NCBI RefSeq assembly: GCF_000472425.1
Contig: NZ_AXAI01000014.1
Location: 62,168 to 126,167 of the forward strand
Source of the DNA: Bradyrhizobium sp. Tv2a-2
GTDB taxonomy: Bacteria > Pseudomonadota > Alphaproteobacteria > Rhizobiales > Xanthobacteraceae
DNA: 64,000 bases
Reading direction: 5' to 3'
Below, in pieces: positions 42,081-50,631 of the stretch. Made by a program: the position numbers and the translations under genes. How positions within the stretch are numbered: the stretch's first letter is position 1; the number at the start of each line of letters is the position of its first letter. The notes under the pieces were generated by a model that searched no databases, was not told where the DNA came from, and saw nothing but the letters and a program-made list of their open reading frames with translations.

Positions 42081-42164
42081 CCGTCATTGCGAGCGAAGCG
42101 AAGCAATCCAGAGCCGCGCGTGAGGCTCTGGATTGCTTCGTCGCTTTGCTCCTCGCAATGACGG
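42081..42164. repeat. Large palindromic intergenic element
   Basis: Outer arms CCGTCATTGCGAG and CTCGCAATGACGG; inner arms GAAGCAATCCAGAGCC and GGCTCTGGATTGCTTC. It fills the gap between the convergent enamidase and marR genes and may act as a two-way transcript end. Confidence 0.85.
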
Positions 42165-42167
42165 GGC

Positions 42168-42623
42168 CTACCGCAGCTTGTTCAGCAGCGCGAACAGCGT
42201 CTCGCGCTCCCTGGCATCGAGCGGCGCCAGCGTCTCCTTTGAGACCGCGAGCGCATTCGGCGCGATTTTTTCGGCGAGCTGCTGGCCGGCGCGGGAGAGG
42301 CTGACGAGCAGCCGGCGGCCATCGTCGGGATCGGGGCTGGTCTCTGTGAGGCCGCGCGCTGTCAGGCGGTCGATCACGCCCTTGATCGTCGCGACATCCA
42401 TCGCAGTGAGCCGGCCGAGCTGGTTCTGCGAGCACGGCCCGGTCTCGGCCAGCTTCGACAGCGCGGCCCATTGCGTCGGCGTCAGGTTGGTGCCGATGTC
42501 ACGGGCAAAGATCGCCGCATGGCGCTGCGAGACCATGCGCAGGATGAAGCCGATCTGCTCGTCGAGAATGTAACTCGCCCGTACGGGCTTCGAGTTCTTC
42601 TTCGCAGTTGCACTCCTTGCCAT
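42168..42623 (-). CDS. MarR family regulator of the nicotinate locus
   Basis: A 151-residue MarR protein with the winged helix at about 55-115 (LTPTQWAALSKLAETGPCSQ, then LGRLTAMDVATIKGVIDRLT and the wing DPDDGRRLLVSL). It resembles NicR/HpaR-type repressors of aromatic catabolism. The start at 42623 gives the usual length; the frame continues upstream into the LivF gene without support. It is the last gene of the hnr-liv operon, so it would be controlled by its own operators. I infer that it binds the TTCGTATACGAA-type sites, with 6-hydroxynicotinate or a similar metabolite as inducer. Confidence 0.85.
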   Translation of the reverse strand: MARSATAKKNSKPVRASYILDEQIGFILRMVSQRHAAIFARDIGTNLTPTQWAALSKLAETGPCSQNQLGRLTAMDVATIKGVIDRLTARGLTETSPDPDDGRRLLVSLSRAGQQLAEKIAPNALAVSKETLAPLDARERETLFALLNKLR

Positions 42624-42648
42624 ATGCGTCCCCGCCCTCTTCCGCAGA

Positions 42649-43353
42649 TCACAAGGAAAGATGCGCGTCGCGGATATCCGGACGCGCGTCGAGCTCGGCC
42701 ATGGTGCCGCCGAAGCAGATGCGGCCACGCTCGATGATGTAGGCGCGGTCGGAGATCAGCCGGGCAAAATGCAAATTCTGCTCGGACACGATCATGCTGA
42801 CGCCTTCCCGCTTCATGGTCTGGATCGCCGCTACCATCTGCTCGACGATCTTGGGCGAAAGGCCTTCGGACGGCTCATCCAGCAACACGAGCGACGGGTT
42901 GCCCATCAGCGTGCGCGCAATGGTGAGCATCTGCTGCTCGCCGCCGCTCATTCGTCCGCCGGCGCGATGGCGCATCTCGCCGAGATTGGGAAACAGCGTA
43001 AACAGCTTTTCGCAGGTCCAGTAGGGCGCGTTCGGCCGCTGCGGCTGCCGGCCGACCTCGAGATTCTCCTCGACGGAGAGGTCAGTGAAGATGCGCCGCT
43101 CCTCCGGCACATAGCCGAGCCCGCTGCGCACGATTTCATGGGTCGGCCTGTCGGAGACGTCCCTGCCCCCGAACACGATACGCCCGGAACGCTGCGCGAC
43201 GAGACCAACGATGGAGCGGAAGGTCGTGGATTTGCCGGCACCGTTGCGACCAAGCAACGCGACCACCTCGCCCTCGCCGACCTCGAGCGCGACGTCGAAC
43301 AGGATATGCGCCGGGCCATAATGGCTGTTGAGTCCCTGCACGGAGAGCTTCAT
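42649..43353 (-). CDS. Branched-chain-type ABC transporter ATPase, LivF-like
   Basis: A 234-residue ATPase with Walker A GRNGAGKST, signature MSGGEQQ, Walker B LVLLDEPSEGL and the switch region SEQN. This is the LivF pattern (YVPEERRIFTDLSVEENL). Its start overlaps the LivG stop by four bases. It belongs to the nicotinate operon and presumably powers uptake of a pyridine carboxylate rather than an amino acid. Confidence 0.9.
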   Translation of the reverse strand: MKLSVQGLNSHYGPAHILFDVALEVGEGEVVALLGRNGAGKSTTFRSIVGLVAQRSGRIVFGGRDVSDRPTHEIVRSGLGYVPEERRIFTDLSVEENLEVGRQPQRPNAPYWTCEKLFTLFPNLGEMRHRAGGRMSGGEQQMLTIARTLMGNPSLVLLDEPSEGLSPKIVEQMVAAIQTMKREGVSMIVSEQNLHFARLISDRAYIIERGRICFGGTMAELDARPDIRDAHLSL

Positions 43354-44141
43354 GCGCCGGCTCCTTCGCGGTGACGGGCATCATAGACCAGGCCCTCGCC
43401 GAGATAGATCGCCTGCACCTCGCGATTGGCGCGCACCTCGGCCGGCGAGCCCTGCGCGATCAGCGTGCCGCGGTTGAGCACCAGGATGCGGTCGGCATGC
43501 TCGAACACCACGTCCATGTCATGCTCGGTGAAGAGCACGCCGATCGACTGCTCGCGCGCAATGCGTGCGGTGAGCCGCATCAGCTCGACGCGTTCGCGCG
43601 GCGCCATGCCGGCGGTCGGCTCATCCATCAGGAGCAGTTTCGGCTCGTTGGCGAGCGCGATCGCAAGCTCGAGCCGCTTGAGATCGCCATAGGCAAGCTC
43701 GCCGCAAGGACGGTCGGCATAGCCGCCCATCCCGACCAGATCGAGCAGCCGTCCCGCCTGTTCTCGTGCAAAATTCTGCGTCGCGGTGAAGAAATTGAAC
43801 ACGCGGCGGCCATGCGAAACCAGCGCGACCTGCACATTCTCTCGCACGGTCATGGTCGGGAACGTCGCGGTGATCTGGAATGTGCGCCCCACCCCGAGCC
43901 GCCAGATCGCGCGCGGCGGCCTGCCGGTGGTGTCCTCACCGCGCAGGAGGATGCGCCCGGCGTCGGGTGTGTTCTGGCCGTTGAGCATGTCGAAGCAGGT
44001 GCTCTTCCCGGCACCGTTCGGTCCAATCAGCGCCAGGATTTCGCCGGCCGCAAGCTCGAAGGAGACGCCGCGCACGGCGTGCACGCCGCCGTAGGATTTG
44101 GTCAGGCCTTCGACCGACAGCAATGGAGGAAGCGCGCTCAT
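43350..44141 (-). CDS. Branched-chain-type ABC transporter ATPase, LivG-like
   Basis: A 263-residue ATPase with Walker A GPNGAGKST, Q-loop region GRTFQITATFPTMTVREN, a modified signature LAYGDLKR in place of LSGGxxR, Walker B LLLMDEPTAGM and switch FTEHDMD. The modified signature is normal for LivG-type proteins. It overlaps the permease stop by four bases. Second ATPase of the nicotinate-locus transporter. Confidence 0.9.
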   Translation of the reverse strand: MSALPPLLSVEGLTKSYGGVHAVRGVSFELAAGEILALIGPNGAGKSTCFDMLNGQNTPDAGRILLRGEDTTGRPPRAIWRLGVGRTFQITATFPTMTVRENVQVALVSHGRRVFNFFTATQNFAREQAGRLLDLVGMGGYADRPCGELAYGDLKRLELAIALANEPKLLLMDEPTAGMAPRERVELMRLTARIAREQSIGVLFTEHDMDVVFEHADRILVLNRGTLIAQGSPAEVRANREVQAIYLGEGLVYDARHREGAGA

Positions 44142-46036
44142 TCGGCGGTCTCGATCCGTGATCCCATGAGTCTTGTTTCAGAACTTGCCTCGGATGAACC
44201 ACCGCCATGGCGATGCCGGATCATCTCCAGCGTCCCGACGATGCCCTTCGGGAAGGCGACGACGATCAGCACGATAAAGCCGCCGAGGACGAGTTTTGAC
44301 AGATCGGTCTGGCTCACCAGCCAGATGTTCAGCGCCTTGTAGACGATGGCGCCGACGATCCCGCCCGACACCGTCTCGACGCCGCCGAGCAGCACCATGA
44401 CCAGCGCATCGACCGAGAGCGGGATGCCGAGATTGTCGGGGAACACGCTGCCCTTGAGATAGGCGAACAGCGCGCCGGCCACGCCGGCAACGGTGCCCGA
44501 AATCACGAAAGCGGTCCACTGGACGCGCTTGCCGTTGATGCCGACGGCTTCACTGCGCAGGGGCGAGTCGCGCATCGCCCGCAGCGCGAAGCCGAAGGGC
44601 GAGAACACCAGAATGCGCAAGCCTGCGGCCGCGAGCGCAGCAATGCCGAGCGAAAGCCAATAGAAATGTGACGGAGACGACGCCCAGCGCTCCGGCCAGA
44701 CGCCCAAAATGCCATTGTCGCCGCCGGTGACCTCGACCCACTGGAACGCGACCGACCAGACGATCTGCGCAAAGGCCAGCGTCAGCATCGCAAAATAGAC
44801 ACCGGAAAGCTGCACGGCGAAGAAGCCGAACACAGCAGCCCCGAGGCAACCGAGCAGCGGGCCAAGCAACAGGCACGCGATCATCGGCAGTCCCGCCATC
44901 TTGGCAAGGAACGCAACGCCATAAGCACCAAGCCCGAAATAAGCGGCGTGACCGAACGACGCCAGCCCACCGACCGCCATCAGGAAGTGCAGGCTGATGG
45001 CAAAGATCACGAAGATCGCGATCTCCGAGCCGACGGTCACGGCATAGTTGCCGCCGATCACGGGCAGCGCGGCCGCGGCGAGAAGCGCGATGCAGACGGC
45101 GAGCCGCTCTGCCGATGTCAGCGGACGCCAGGGATTGACCGTGAGACCGGGCGTGCGGCGCGCCGGGGCCTCGCGCTTTCCGAACAGGCCCCAGGGACGG
45201 ACAATGAGAACCACCGCCATTACCAGGAAAACCAGAATGATCGAAATCTTTGGAAAGATCAGGATGCCGAACGCATTGAGCTCCGACACCAGCACGGCTG
45301 CGACAAAGGCGCCGAAGATGCTGCCAAGGCCGCCGATCACGACGACCACGAACACATCGACAATGATCCGCAGGTCCATGGCATGATTGACGGCATCGCG
45401 CGGGATCTGCAGCGCACCACCGAGGGCTGCCAGGAAGACGCCGACGGCGAACACGCTGGTGAACAGCCATTTCTGGTTGACACCGAGCGCGGCCACCATG
45501 TCGCGGTCCTGCGTTGCTGCGCGCACCAGAACTCCCCAGCGGGTGCGCTGGAACAACAGCCAGAGGATGCCGAGCACAGCGGGCCCGAGCACGATGAGAA
45601 AGAGGTCATAGCTCGGCAGGCTCTGGCCGAAGAAATCCACCGCGCCCTTGAAGCCGGGCGCCCTGCGGCCGAGCAGGTCACTCGGGCCCCAGATCAGGAC
45701 CACGAGATCCTCGACCATCAGCGTGAGGCCGAAGGTCGCAAGCAGCTGGAACAGTTCGGGCGCGTGATAGATCCGCCGCAGCAGCACGATCTCGACAAGG
45801 ACGCCAAGCGTTGCAACCGCCAGCGCCGCCGCGACAATGCCGCCCCAGAAGCCGAAGGCACCGGAAAAATACTCGGTGAGGGTGAAAGCAACATAAGCGC
45901 CGAGCATATAGAACGCGCCATGTGCGAAGTTCACGATGCGCGTCACGCCGAAGATGATGGACAGGCCCGAGGCCACCAGGAACAGCGAGGCTGCGCTGGC
46001 AAGACCGGTCAGGAACTGGGCGACATAAAAGGCCAT
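44138..46036 (-). CDS. Fused LivH-LivM ABC transporter permease
   Basis: A 632-residue permease that joins the two usual permeases in one chain. Residues about 1-290 are LivH-like (SGLSIIFGVTRIVNFAHGAF). Residues about 305-610 are LivM-like (LMAVGGLASFGHAAYFGLGA, then GDNGILGVWP and GRAMRDSP-type RAMRDSPLRSEAVGING). A proline/arginine-rich cytoplasmic linker separates them. Natural LivHM fusions occur in proteobacteria; here the reading frame is continuous, so it is not a sequencing join. It works with LivG, LivF and the binding protein upstream. Confidence 0.9.
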   Translation of the reverse strand: MAFYVAQFLTGLASAASLFLVASGLSIIFGVTRIVNFAHGAFYMLGAYVAFTLTEYFSGAFGFWGGIVAAALAVATLGVLVEIVLLRRIYHAPELFQLLATFGLTLMVEDLVVLIWGPSDLLGRRAPGFKGAVDFFGQSLPSYDLFLIVLGPAVLGILWLLFQRTRWGVLVRAATQDRDMVAALGVNQKWLFTSVFAVGVFLAALGGALQIPRDAVNHAMDLRIIVDVFVVVVIGGLGSIFGAFVAAVLVSELNAFGILIFPKISIILVFLVMAVVLIVRPWGLFGKREAPARRTPGLTVNPWRPLTSAERLAVCIALLAAAALPVIGGNYAVTVGSEIAIFVIFAISLHFLMAVGGLASFGHAAYFGLGAYGVAFLAKMAGLPMIACLLLGPLLGCLGAAVFGFFAVQLSGVYFAMLTLAFAQIVWSVAFQWVEVTGGDNGILGVWPERWASSPSHFYWLSLGIAALAAAGLRILVFSPFGFALRAMRDSPLRSEAVGINGKRVQWTAFVISGTVAGVAGALFAYLKGSVFPDNLGIPLSVDALVMVLLGGVETVSGGIVGAIVYKALNIWLVSQTDLSKLVLGGFIVLIVVAFPKGIVGTLEMIRHRHGGGSSEASSETRLMGSRIETAE

Positions 46037-46122
46037 GGGCGGTCCGGGTATCCTGCTTCAGGTCAGTGCGCAGAGCGCGCCGGATGAGGGGGAATCTCAG
46101 CGAGCTCAGTGCACGGATAGAG

Positions 46123-46169
46123 CCCCTCACCCCGACCCTCTCTCCCGCGAAGGCCGGGGAGAGGGAGGG
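46123..46169. repeat. Palindromic CCCCTCACCCCGACCC-type element
   Basis: CCCCTCACCCCGACCCTCTC and the inverse-complement-like GGGGAGAGGGAGGG surround a short GCGAAGGC loop. It lies in the 142-base gap between the binding-protein and permease genes of the nicotinate operon and could act as a processing or attenuation hairpin lowering permease expression. Confidence 0.6.
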
Positions 46170-46178
46170 AGATTTGCA

Positions 46179-47384
46179 TCACTCCTTCGGGCGCATCTTC
46201 TCGACTTCGGCGTCACCAGGCAGATAGTCGGCCCCACTGCGATAGACCGAATCGACCATCACGCCTTTGCCGTCCTTCAGCGCGGTCTTGCCGACGAAGG
46301 CGCCGAGGGTGGACTGATGATCGATCTTGCGGAAGGTGATGTCGCCGAACGGCGACGGCACTTTCAGCCCTTCCGCCGCGGCAATCAATTTGTCCGGATC
46401 GGTCGAGCCGGCCTTGGCGAGAATCGCGGCGGCGGATTTGATGGTCTGATAGCCGACGATGGAGCCAAGACGCGGATAGTCGTTGTACTTGGCCTGGTAG
46501 GCTTTCAAGAACGCATCATGCTCCGGCGTCTTGATCGAGTACCAGGGATAGCCGGTAACGATCCAGCCCTCCGGCGTCTCGTCCTTCAGGGGATCGAGAT
46601 ATTCGGGCTCGCCAGTGAGAAAGGACACCACCGCGCGATCCTTGAACAGGCCACGGGTATTGCCTTCGCGCACGAGCTTCACGAGGTCGGCGCCGAACGT
46701 GACGTTGAGAATGGCTTCGGGATTGGCGGCAGCGACCGCCTGCACCACGGGACCCGCATCGATCTTGCCCTGCGGCGGCCACTGTTCGTCGACCCACTGA
46801 ATGTCGGGTCGCTTCTCCGACATCAGCTTCTTGAACACGGCAACTGCGGACTGGCCATATTCATAATTCGGCGCGATCGTCGCCCAGCGCTTCGCGGGCA
46901 GTTTCGCGGCCTCCTCCACCAGCATCGCCGCCTGCATGTAATTTGAGGGACGCAGGCGGAAGGTGTAGCGGTTACCCTTGCTCCAGGTGATGGCGTCGGT
47001 CAAAGGCTCCGCAGCGAGGAAGAAGACCTTTTTCTGGTTGGCGAAGTCGCTGACCGCAAGACCGATGTTGGAGAGGAATGTGCCCGCGAGCATCGCGACA
47101 TTCTCGCTGGAAACCAGTTCGTTCGCCGCAGTCTGCGCGTCCGCGGGCTTGCCGCCGTCGTCCTTGGAAATGACGACGAGCTTCTTGCCGTTGATGCCGC
47201 CGGCGGCGTTGATCTCCTCAACGGCAAGCTGCCAGCCCTTGCGGTAAGGCTCGGTGAACGCAGGCAGCAGCGAATAGCTGTTGATCTCGCCGATCTTGAT
47301 TTCAGCCTGCGCCATGGCGCTCGTCGCCATGCCGGCCAAGACCACTGCGAGCCCCGCGCCCAGGAAATAATTGCTACGTCGCAT
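46179..47384 (-). CDS. Type I periplasmic binding protein, LivK-like
   Basis: A 401-residue binding protein with a signal peptide (residues 1-25, ending AMA) and a type I periplasmic fold (AEIKIGEINSYSLLPAFTEP, then LVVISKDDGGKPADAQTAANE). Members of this group bind amino acids, amides or aromatic acids. Because it sits in the hnr operon beside LivHM, LivG and LivF, I infer nicotinate or a close relative as ligand. It follows DUF1185 by 26 bases. Confidence 0.85.
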   Translation of the reverse strand: MRRSNYFLGAGLAVVLAGMATSAMAQAEIKIGEINSYSLLPAFTEPYRKGWQLAVEEINAAGGINGKKLVVISKDDGGKPADAQTAANELVSSENVAMLAGTFLSNIGLAVSDFANQKKVFFLAAEPLTDAITWSKGNRYTFRLRPSNYMQAAMLVEEAAKLPAKRWATIAPNYEYGQSAVAVFKKLMSEKRPDIQWVDEQWPPQGKIDAGPVVQAVAAANPEAILNVTFGADLVKLVREGNTRGLFKDRAVVSFLTGEPEYLDPLKDETPEGWIVTGYPWYSIKTPEHDAFLKAYQAKYNDYPRLGSIVGYQTIKSAAAILAKAGSTDPDKLIAAAEGLKVPSPFGDITFRKIDHQSTLGAFVGKTALKDGKGVMVDSVYRSGADYLPGDAEVEKMRPKE

Positions 47385-47410
47385 CCCTTGCCTCCACTTT
47401 TGAAAAAAAA

Positions 47411-47995
47411 TTAACGCAAGCCATCCTCGCCCTTGATCTCCGCGACCGTCAGTCCGCCGACCCGCGGCAAAGGCCTGCCCGAATCGGTGACGGCAAGCGC
47501 GACCATGATCTCATTGGCGCGCGGGGCATCGTTGATCTGGACCTCCATGCCGTCGAAATGGCTGCGCACGAAGGCAGCATCCTTGTGTCCGAGCGGAATG
47601 TCGAGCGTCGTGCCCGGCCCGCTGCGCTTCTTGGACGACGGGATGAGAGCGGCCCCCTTGCCCAGAACCTTGCGCACAGGCGCGCCCATCTTGGGATGCA
47701 AGATTGCTGCCGCATGCTCGAGTTCACCGTTTTCGCCGACCGCCGCAGCCTTGCCATAGCTGTGCGCCTTCGGCCCGTCGATGCCGAGCGCCGCGACCGC
47801 CCGTTTCGCCAGCAACTCGCCGAGTTCCTCGCCAATCGCGATCAGCGGCGACAGGTCCTCGACATAGTGCCCGGCGAAGGGATTTTCGATCACCGCAATG
47901 GCAGCGGCACGGCGGGTCGGCGGCGTCACGGCCCTGCCCATCTCAGAATAGGTCTCCTCCACGACGGTGACGATCTTGCGAATGTTGGCGCCCAT
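47411..47995 (-). CDS. DUF1185 (amino acid synthesis family) protein
   Basis: A 194-residue protein of Pfam family AA_synth/DUF1185, whose function is not established. Recognisable parts are VEETYSEMGRAVTPPTRRAA, IENPFAGHYVEDLSPLIAIG and HYVEDL-type acidic residues; near the C terminus is VQINDAPRANEIMVALAVTD. The start at 47995 has GGAAG upstream; a longer frame overlaps the UPF0280 stop region without support. It lies between the UPF0280 gene and the transporter in the nicotinate operon. It may act on a ring-opened or cyclic intermediate, but this is inference only. Confidence 0.75.
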   Translation of the reverse strand: MGANIRKIVTVVEETYSEMGRAVTPPTRRAAAIAVIENPFAGHYVEDLSPLIAIGEELGELLAKRAVAALGIDGPKAHSYGKAAAVGENGELEHAAAILHPKMGAPVRKVLGKGAALIPSSKKRSGPGTTLDIPLGHKDAAFVRSHFDGMEVQINDAPRANEIMVALAVTDSGRPLPRVGGLTVAEIKGEDGLR

Positions 47996-48029
47996 TTCTT
48001 CCGCCTCTCTTCCTCTGCCTCTTTTGCGA

Positions 48030-48920
48030 TCAAGCCAACGCGCGTTCGGCAAGCGCATTCGAATGGCGCTGCACGCCTTTCATTCCGACAATCACGGTCT
48101 CGCCGGAGAGGCGGAGCGCCGCGGCTTCGATCAATCCGGCCCCGAGCCATTGTCGCGCGCAAACGACGGCCGCGTCGAGCGCCGTGGCGATCTCGGAAGG
48201 CAACAGCGCGCCGACCTCGCGAGTGACAAGGCGCGGGCCGAGATCGCTGTCGGGCTGCAGGCTGTTGGCCGGACGGCGCAGGATTGCGGGATGTCCGGGC
48301 AGATCGACCGCATTGGCGATGATGGTGGCGGCGGCATCGGCCTGGGACGCGGTGCGAGCGAACACGGTCACCGCGTCGGCAATGCCGAGCGAAAAGCTGC
48401 GGCCATGGCGACCGCTGGTCGCGATACCGCGCGCGCGGTCGCGCGCGTCAATCAGCATCGTCTGCATCACCCCATCGCGGTCCGGCCGATCCATCAGGCC
48501 GACGCTGAATTGCTCGCCTTGCGCAAGATGCAGTGCGATGTCGCCGCCATTGTTGACATAGGCGCGATCGAGCCGAGCCGCCGCAAGCATCGCCCCGAGG
48601 ATTTCCTCGGCGACGCTGCCCGCAACCGCCGCCATCGGCGTGATGAAGCATTCCGCGGCGAAAGGCGCCACCGCCGCATGCATGCGGCGCGCGACCACAC
48701 CTTGCAGCGGGCAGTGTACGGGATGAGCGGCCTTGCGCAGATCGAACAATTCGGAGCAGAGCTCGTCGAGCAGGCCGGTGAAACGGCGCGCGGCCGCGTC
48801 ATAGGCTGCGCGAACAGCGCCTCCGCGGCCCTTGGCCTCGATGATCAGATCGATCGGACCGTCCTGCAGATGCAGGCGCCGGCAATCGGCAAGCAGTGCG
48901 ATCTGCGGCAGCCGTGTCAT
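48030..48920 (-). CDS. UPF0280 (ApbE-related) protein
   Basis: A 296-residue protein of the UPF0280 family, distantly related to the flavin transferase ApbE. Typical segments are FITPMAAVAGSVAEEILGAM, DRAYVNNGGDIALHL and GIATSGRHGRSFSLGIADAV. Function is unknown. The ATG at 48920 overlaps the 6-hydroxynicotinate reductase stop by four bases, so the two are translated together. Given its ApbE-like fold, a role in loading or modifying flavin in the reductase is an attractive idea, but there is no direct evidence. Confidence 0.8.
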   Translation of the reverse strand: MTRLPQIALLADCRRLHLQDGPIDLIIEAKGRGGAVRAAYDAAARRFTGLLDELCSELFDLRKAAHPVHCPLQGVVARRMHAAVAPFAAECFITPMAAVAGSVAEEILGAMLAAARLDRAYVNNGGDIALHLAQGEQFSVGLMDRPDRDGVMQTMLIDARDRARGIATSGRHGRSFSLGIADAVTVFARTASQADAAATIIANAVDLPGHPAILRRPANSLQPDSDLGPRLVTREVGALLPSEIATALDAAVVCARQWLGAGLIEAAALRLSGETVIVGMKGVQRHSNALAERALA

Positions 48921-50359
48921 GCGCGCTGTCCGAGCCACGGGATAGGTCGAATATCCGCACTGTCCTTCAGCGAGCTCAGCGGACGCACATAGTCCATGTG
49001 GCCGCCAAGCGCCGCATAATCCGACAGTTTAAGCGTGAACTCGATCGGCGCGACCAGCGCCGGTGTCGGCACATAGCCGAAGGCGCCCGCCGGCATCTGT
49101 GTCACGTCGACCATGAAGGTGATGCCGCCGCCCGGCCAGACATAAACGGGCGCCCCACCACTGGTCACGCGCGTCAGCGCATCCTTCACCGAGCGTGTCA
49201 GCCGCACCGGATTGTCAGTGACTCCTGCGCGAAGCGAGCCGCCGGCGCCGGCCATGAACAGCACCGTGCACAGCGCGGGCTCGCAATTCTCCTGGATACG
49301 CTCCACCGATTGCCGGAGCGCCGCCGGCATCTCCGTCTCGACAGGTTGCAGTGCCTCATTGAGCACGTAGTAGGACGCATGCTCGCCCGTGGTCGAGACC
49401 ATCAGCATGGTCAGCCCCGGACGCGCCTCCTTGCGATCGAACGGCCCGAGGATCGCGAGCGGATCGGATATGTTGGTGCCGCCCCAGCCGGTGCCGGGAT
49501 CGGCAACCTGGAAATAGCGGCCCGGCGTCGAGCGGCGGCCCTTCATCTTGATGCCGGTGTCGGCGATATCGAGCAGCTTGCCAGCCTGATGCTCGCTGAG
49601 CACGCCGGTGATGTGGTCGTCAACCACGACGACCTCATCGACCTTGCCATGCCATTGCTTGGCGAACATGCCGATGGTCGCCGAGCCGCAGCCGACCCGC
49701 ATGCGCTCCTCGCGCATATTATTGACCACGGGCGGCTGCCCGGCCTGCACCACCACGGTCGCGCCGCCGTCGATGGTGAGCTCGACCGGCTTGCAGTTGC
49801 TCAGGTCCATCAGCGTGTCGCAGGTGACGCGGCCCTCTTTCTTAGAGCCGCCGGTCAGATGATGCACACCGCCAAGCGACAGCATCTGCGAGCCGTATTC
49901 GCTGGTCGTGACGTGGCCGACCGCCTCGCCCTGTGCGCGGACCGCCGCCTGCTCGGGACCGAGATAGCGATCGGTGTCGATCTTCACCTTGACGCCGCAA
50001 TAGCTGAAGATGCCCTCGGTCACGACCGTGACCATATCGACGCCATCGACCTCTGACGACACGATGAAGGGCGCAGGCTTGTAGTCGGGATAGGTGGTGC
50101 CCGCGCCGATCGCCGTCACGAAGGTTTCCGGCTGGTGCACGATCTTGCCATCCCAGTCACCCGTGGCCTGGAATGGAACCAGCCGGCCGCCATGCTCGAC
50201 GGTACGCTCAAGGATGATGTGCGGATCGACGCGGACGAGCTGGCCGTCGTGATTGGCGTAGCGGTCGCAGGCTCCAGCTGCACCGGGCTTGATGTAGCAC
50301 ATCACCGGGCAGGCATCGCAGCGGATCTTGTCGGTGGTGGCGGCGGTCTCAGTCACCAT
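48917..50359 (-). CDS. hnr: 6-hydroxynicotinate reductase
   Basis: A 480-residue iron-sulfur protein matching the family annotated as 6-hydroxynicotinate reductase (EC 1.3.7.1), which reduces 6-hydroxynicotinate to 1,4,5,6-tetrahydro-6-oxonicotinate. The N terminus has a cysteine-rich cluster CDACPVMCYIKPGAAGACDR. Other cysteine sites are in FSYCGVKVK, RVGCGSATIGMF and ENCEPALCTVLF. The start at 50359 is the first ATG after the promoter region with the operator at 50413-50430, 54 bases upstream. It heads an operon of eight genes ending in marR. Enamidase nearby and nicotinate dehydrogenase divergent from it make the assignment coherent. Confidence 0.8.
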   Translation of the reverse strand: MVTETAATTDKIRCDACPVMCYIKPGAAGACDRYANHDGQLVRVDPHIILERTVEHGGRLVPFQATGDWDGKIVHQPETFVTAIGAGTTYPDYKPAPFIVSSEVDGVDMVTVVTEGIFSYCGVKVKIDTDRYLGPEQAAVRAQGEAVGHVTTSEYGSQMLSLGGVHHLTGGSKKEGRVTCDTLMDLSNCKPVELTIDGGATVVVQAGQPPVVNNMREERMRVGCGSATIGMFAKQWHGKVDEVVVVDDHITGVLSEHQAGKLLDIADTGIKMKGRRSTPGRYFQVADPGTGWGGTNISDPLAILGPFDRKEARPGLTMLMVSTTGEHASYYVLNEALQPVETEMPAALRQSVERIQENCEPALCTVLFMAGAGGSLRAGVTDNPVRLTRSVKDALTRVTSGGAPVYVWPGGGITFMVDVTQMPAGAFGYVPTPALVAPIEFTLKLSDYAALGGHMDYVRPLSSLKDSADIRPIPWLGQRA

Positions 50360-50412
50360 CTCAAAGCCTGCAAAGCGGTTGCGCAACGAACGACAGCTAA
50401 ACGATGGGCTTA

Positions 50413-50430
50413 TCGTTCGTGTACGAATGA
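50413..50430. promoter_or_regulatory. MarR-type operator upstream of hnr
   Basis: TCGTTCGTGTACGAATGA, 17 of 18 identical to 40772-40789. It lies 54 bases upstream of the hnr start codon. A second short inverted pair, AACGAT/ATCGTT, overlaps its left side. Confidence 0.75.
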
Positions 50431-50564
50431 TCTTGCGCGCGGTCCGCAACTCTGTCAAGCGGCGCCGCGCGCGGAATCTTGCCCTGCCGAATAATAGCCC
50501 AATTGCCTGGCACCGCTGTCCATAAAGCGAGCAAACGCGTGCAGTGCGGGATGCGGGTCTTGCA

Positions 50565-50580
50565 CGTTTGTGTACAAACG
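50565..50580. promoter_or_regulatory. MarR-type operator upstream of nicA
   Basis: CGTTTGTGTACAAACG, a near-perfect palindrome that shares 13 of 16 bases with the operator at 50413-50430. It lies 52 bases upstream of nicA, so each divergent promoter has its own site. Confidence 0.6.
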
Positions 50581-50631
50581 ATAGTCTCGGAACACGCCTG
50601 GCAGGCGCCGGGGTTCGAGTACGATAGGATG

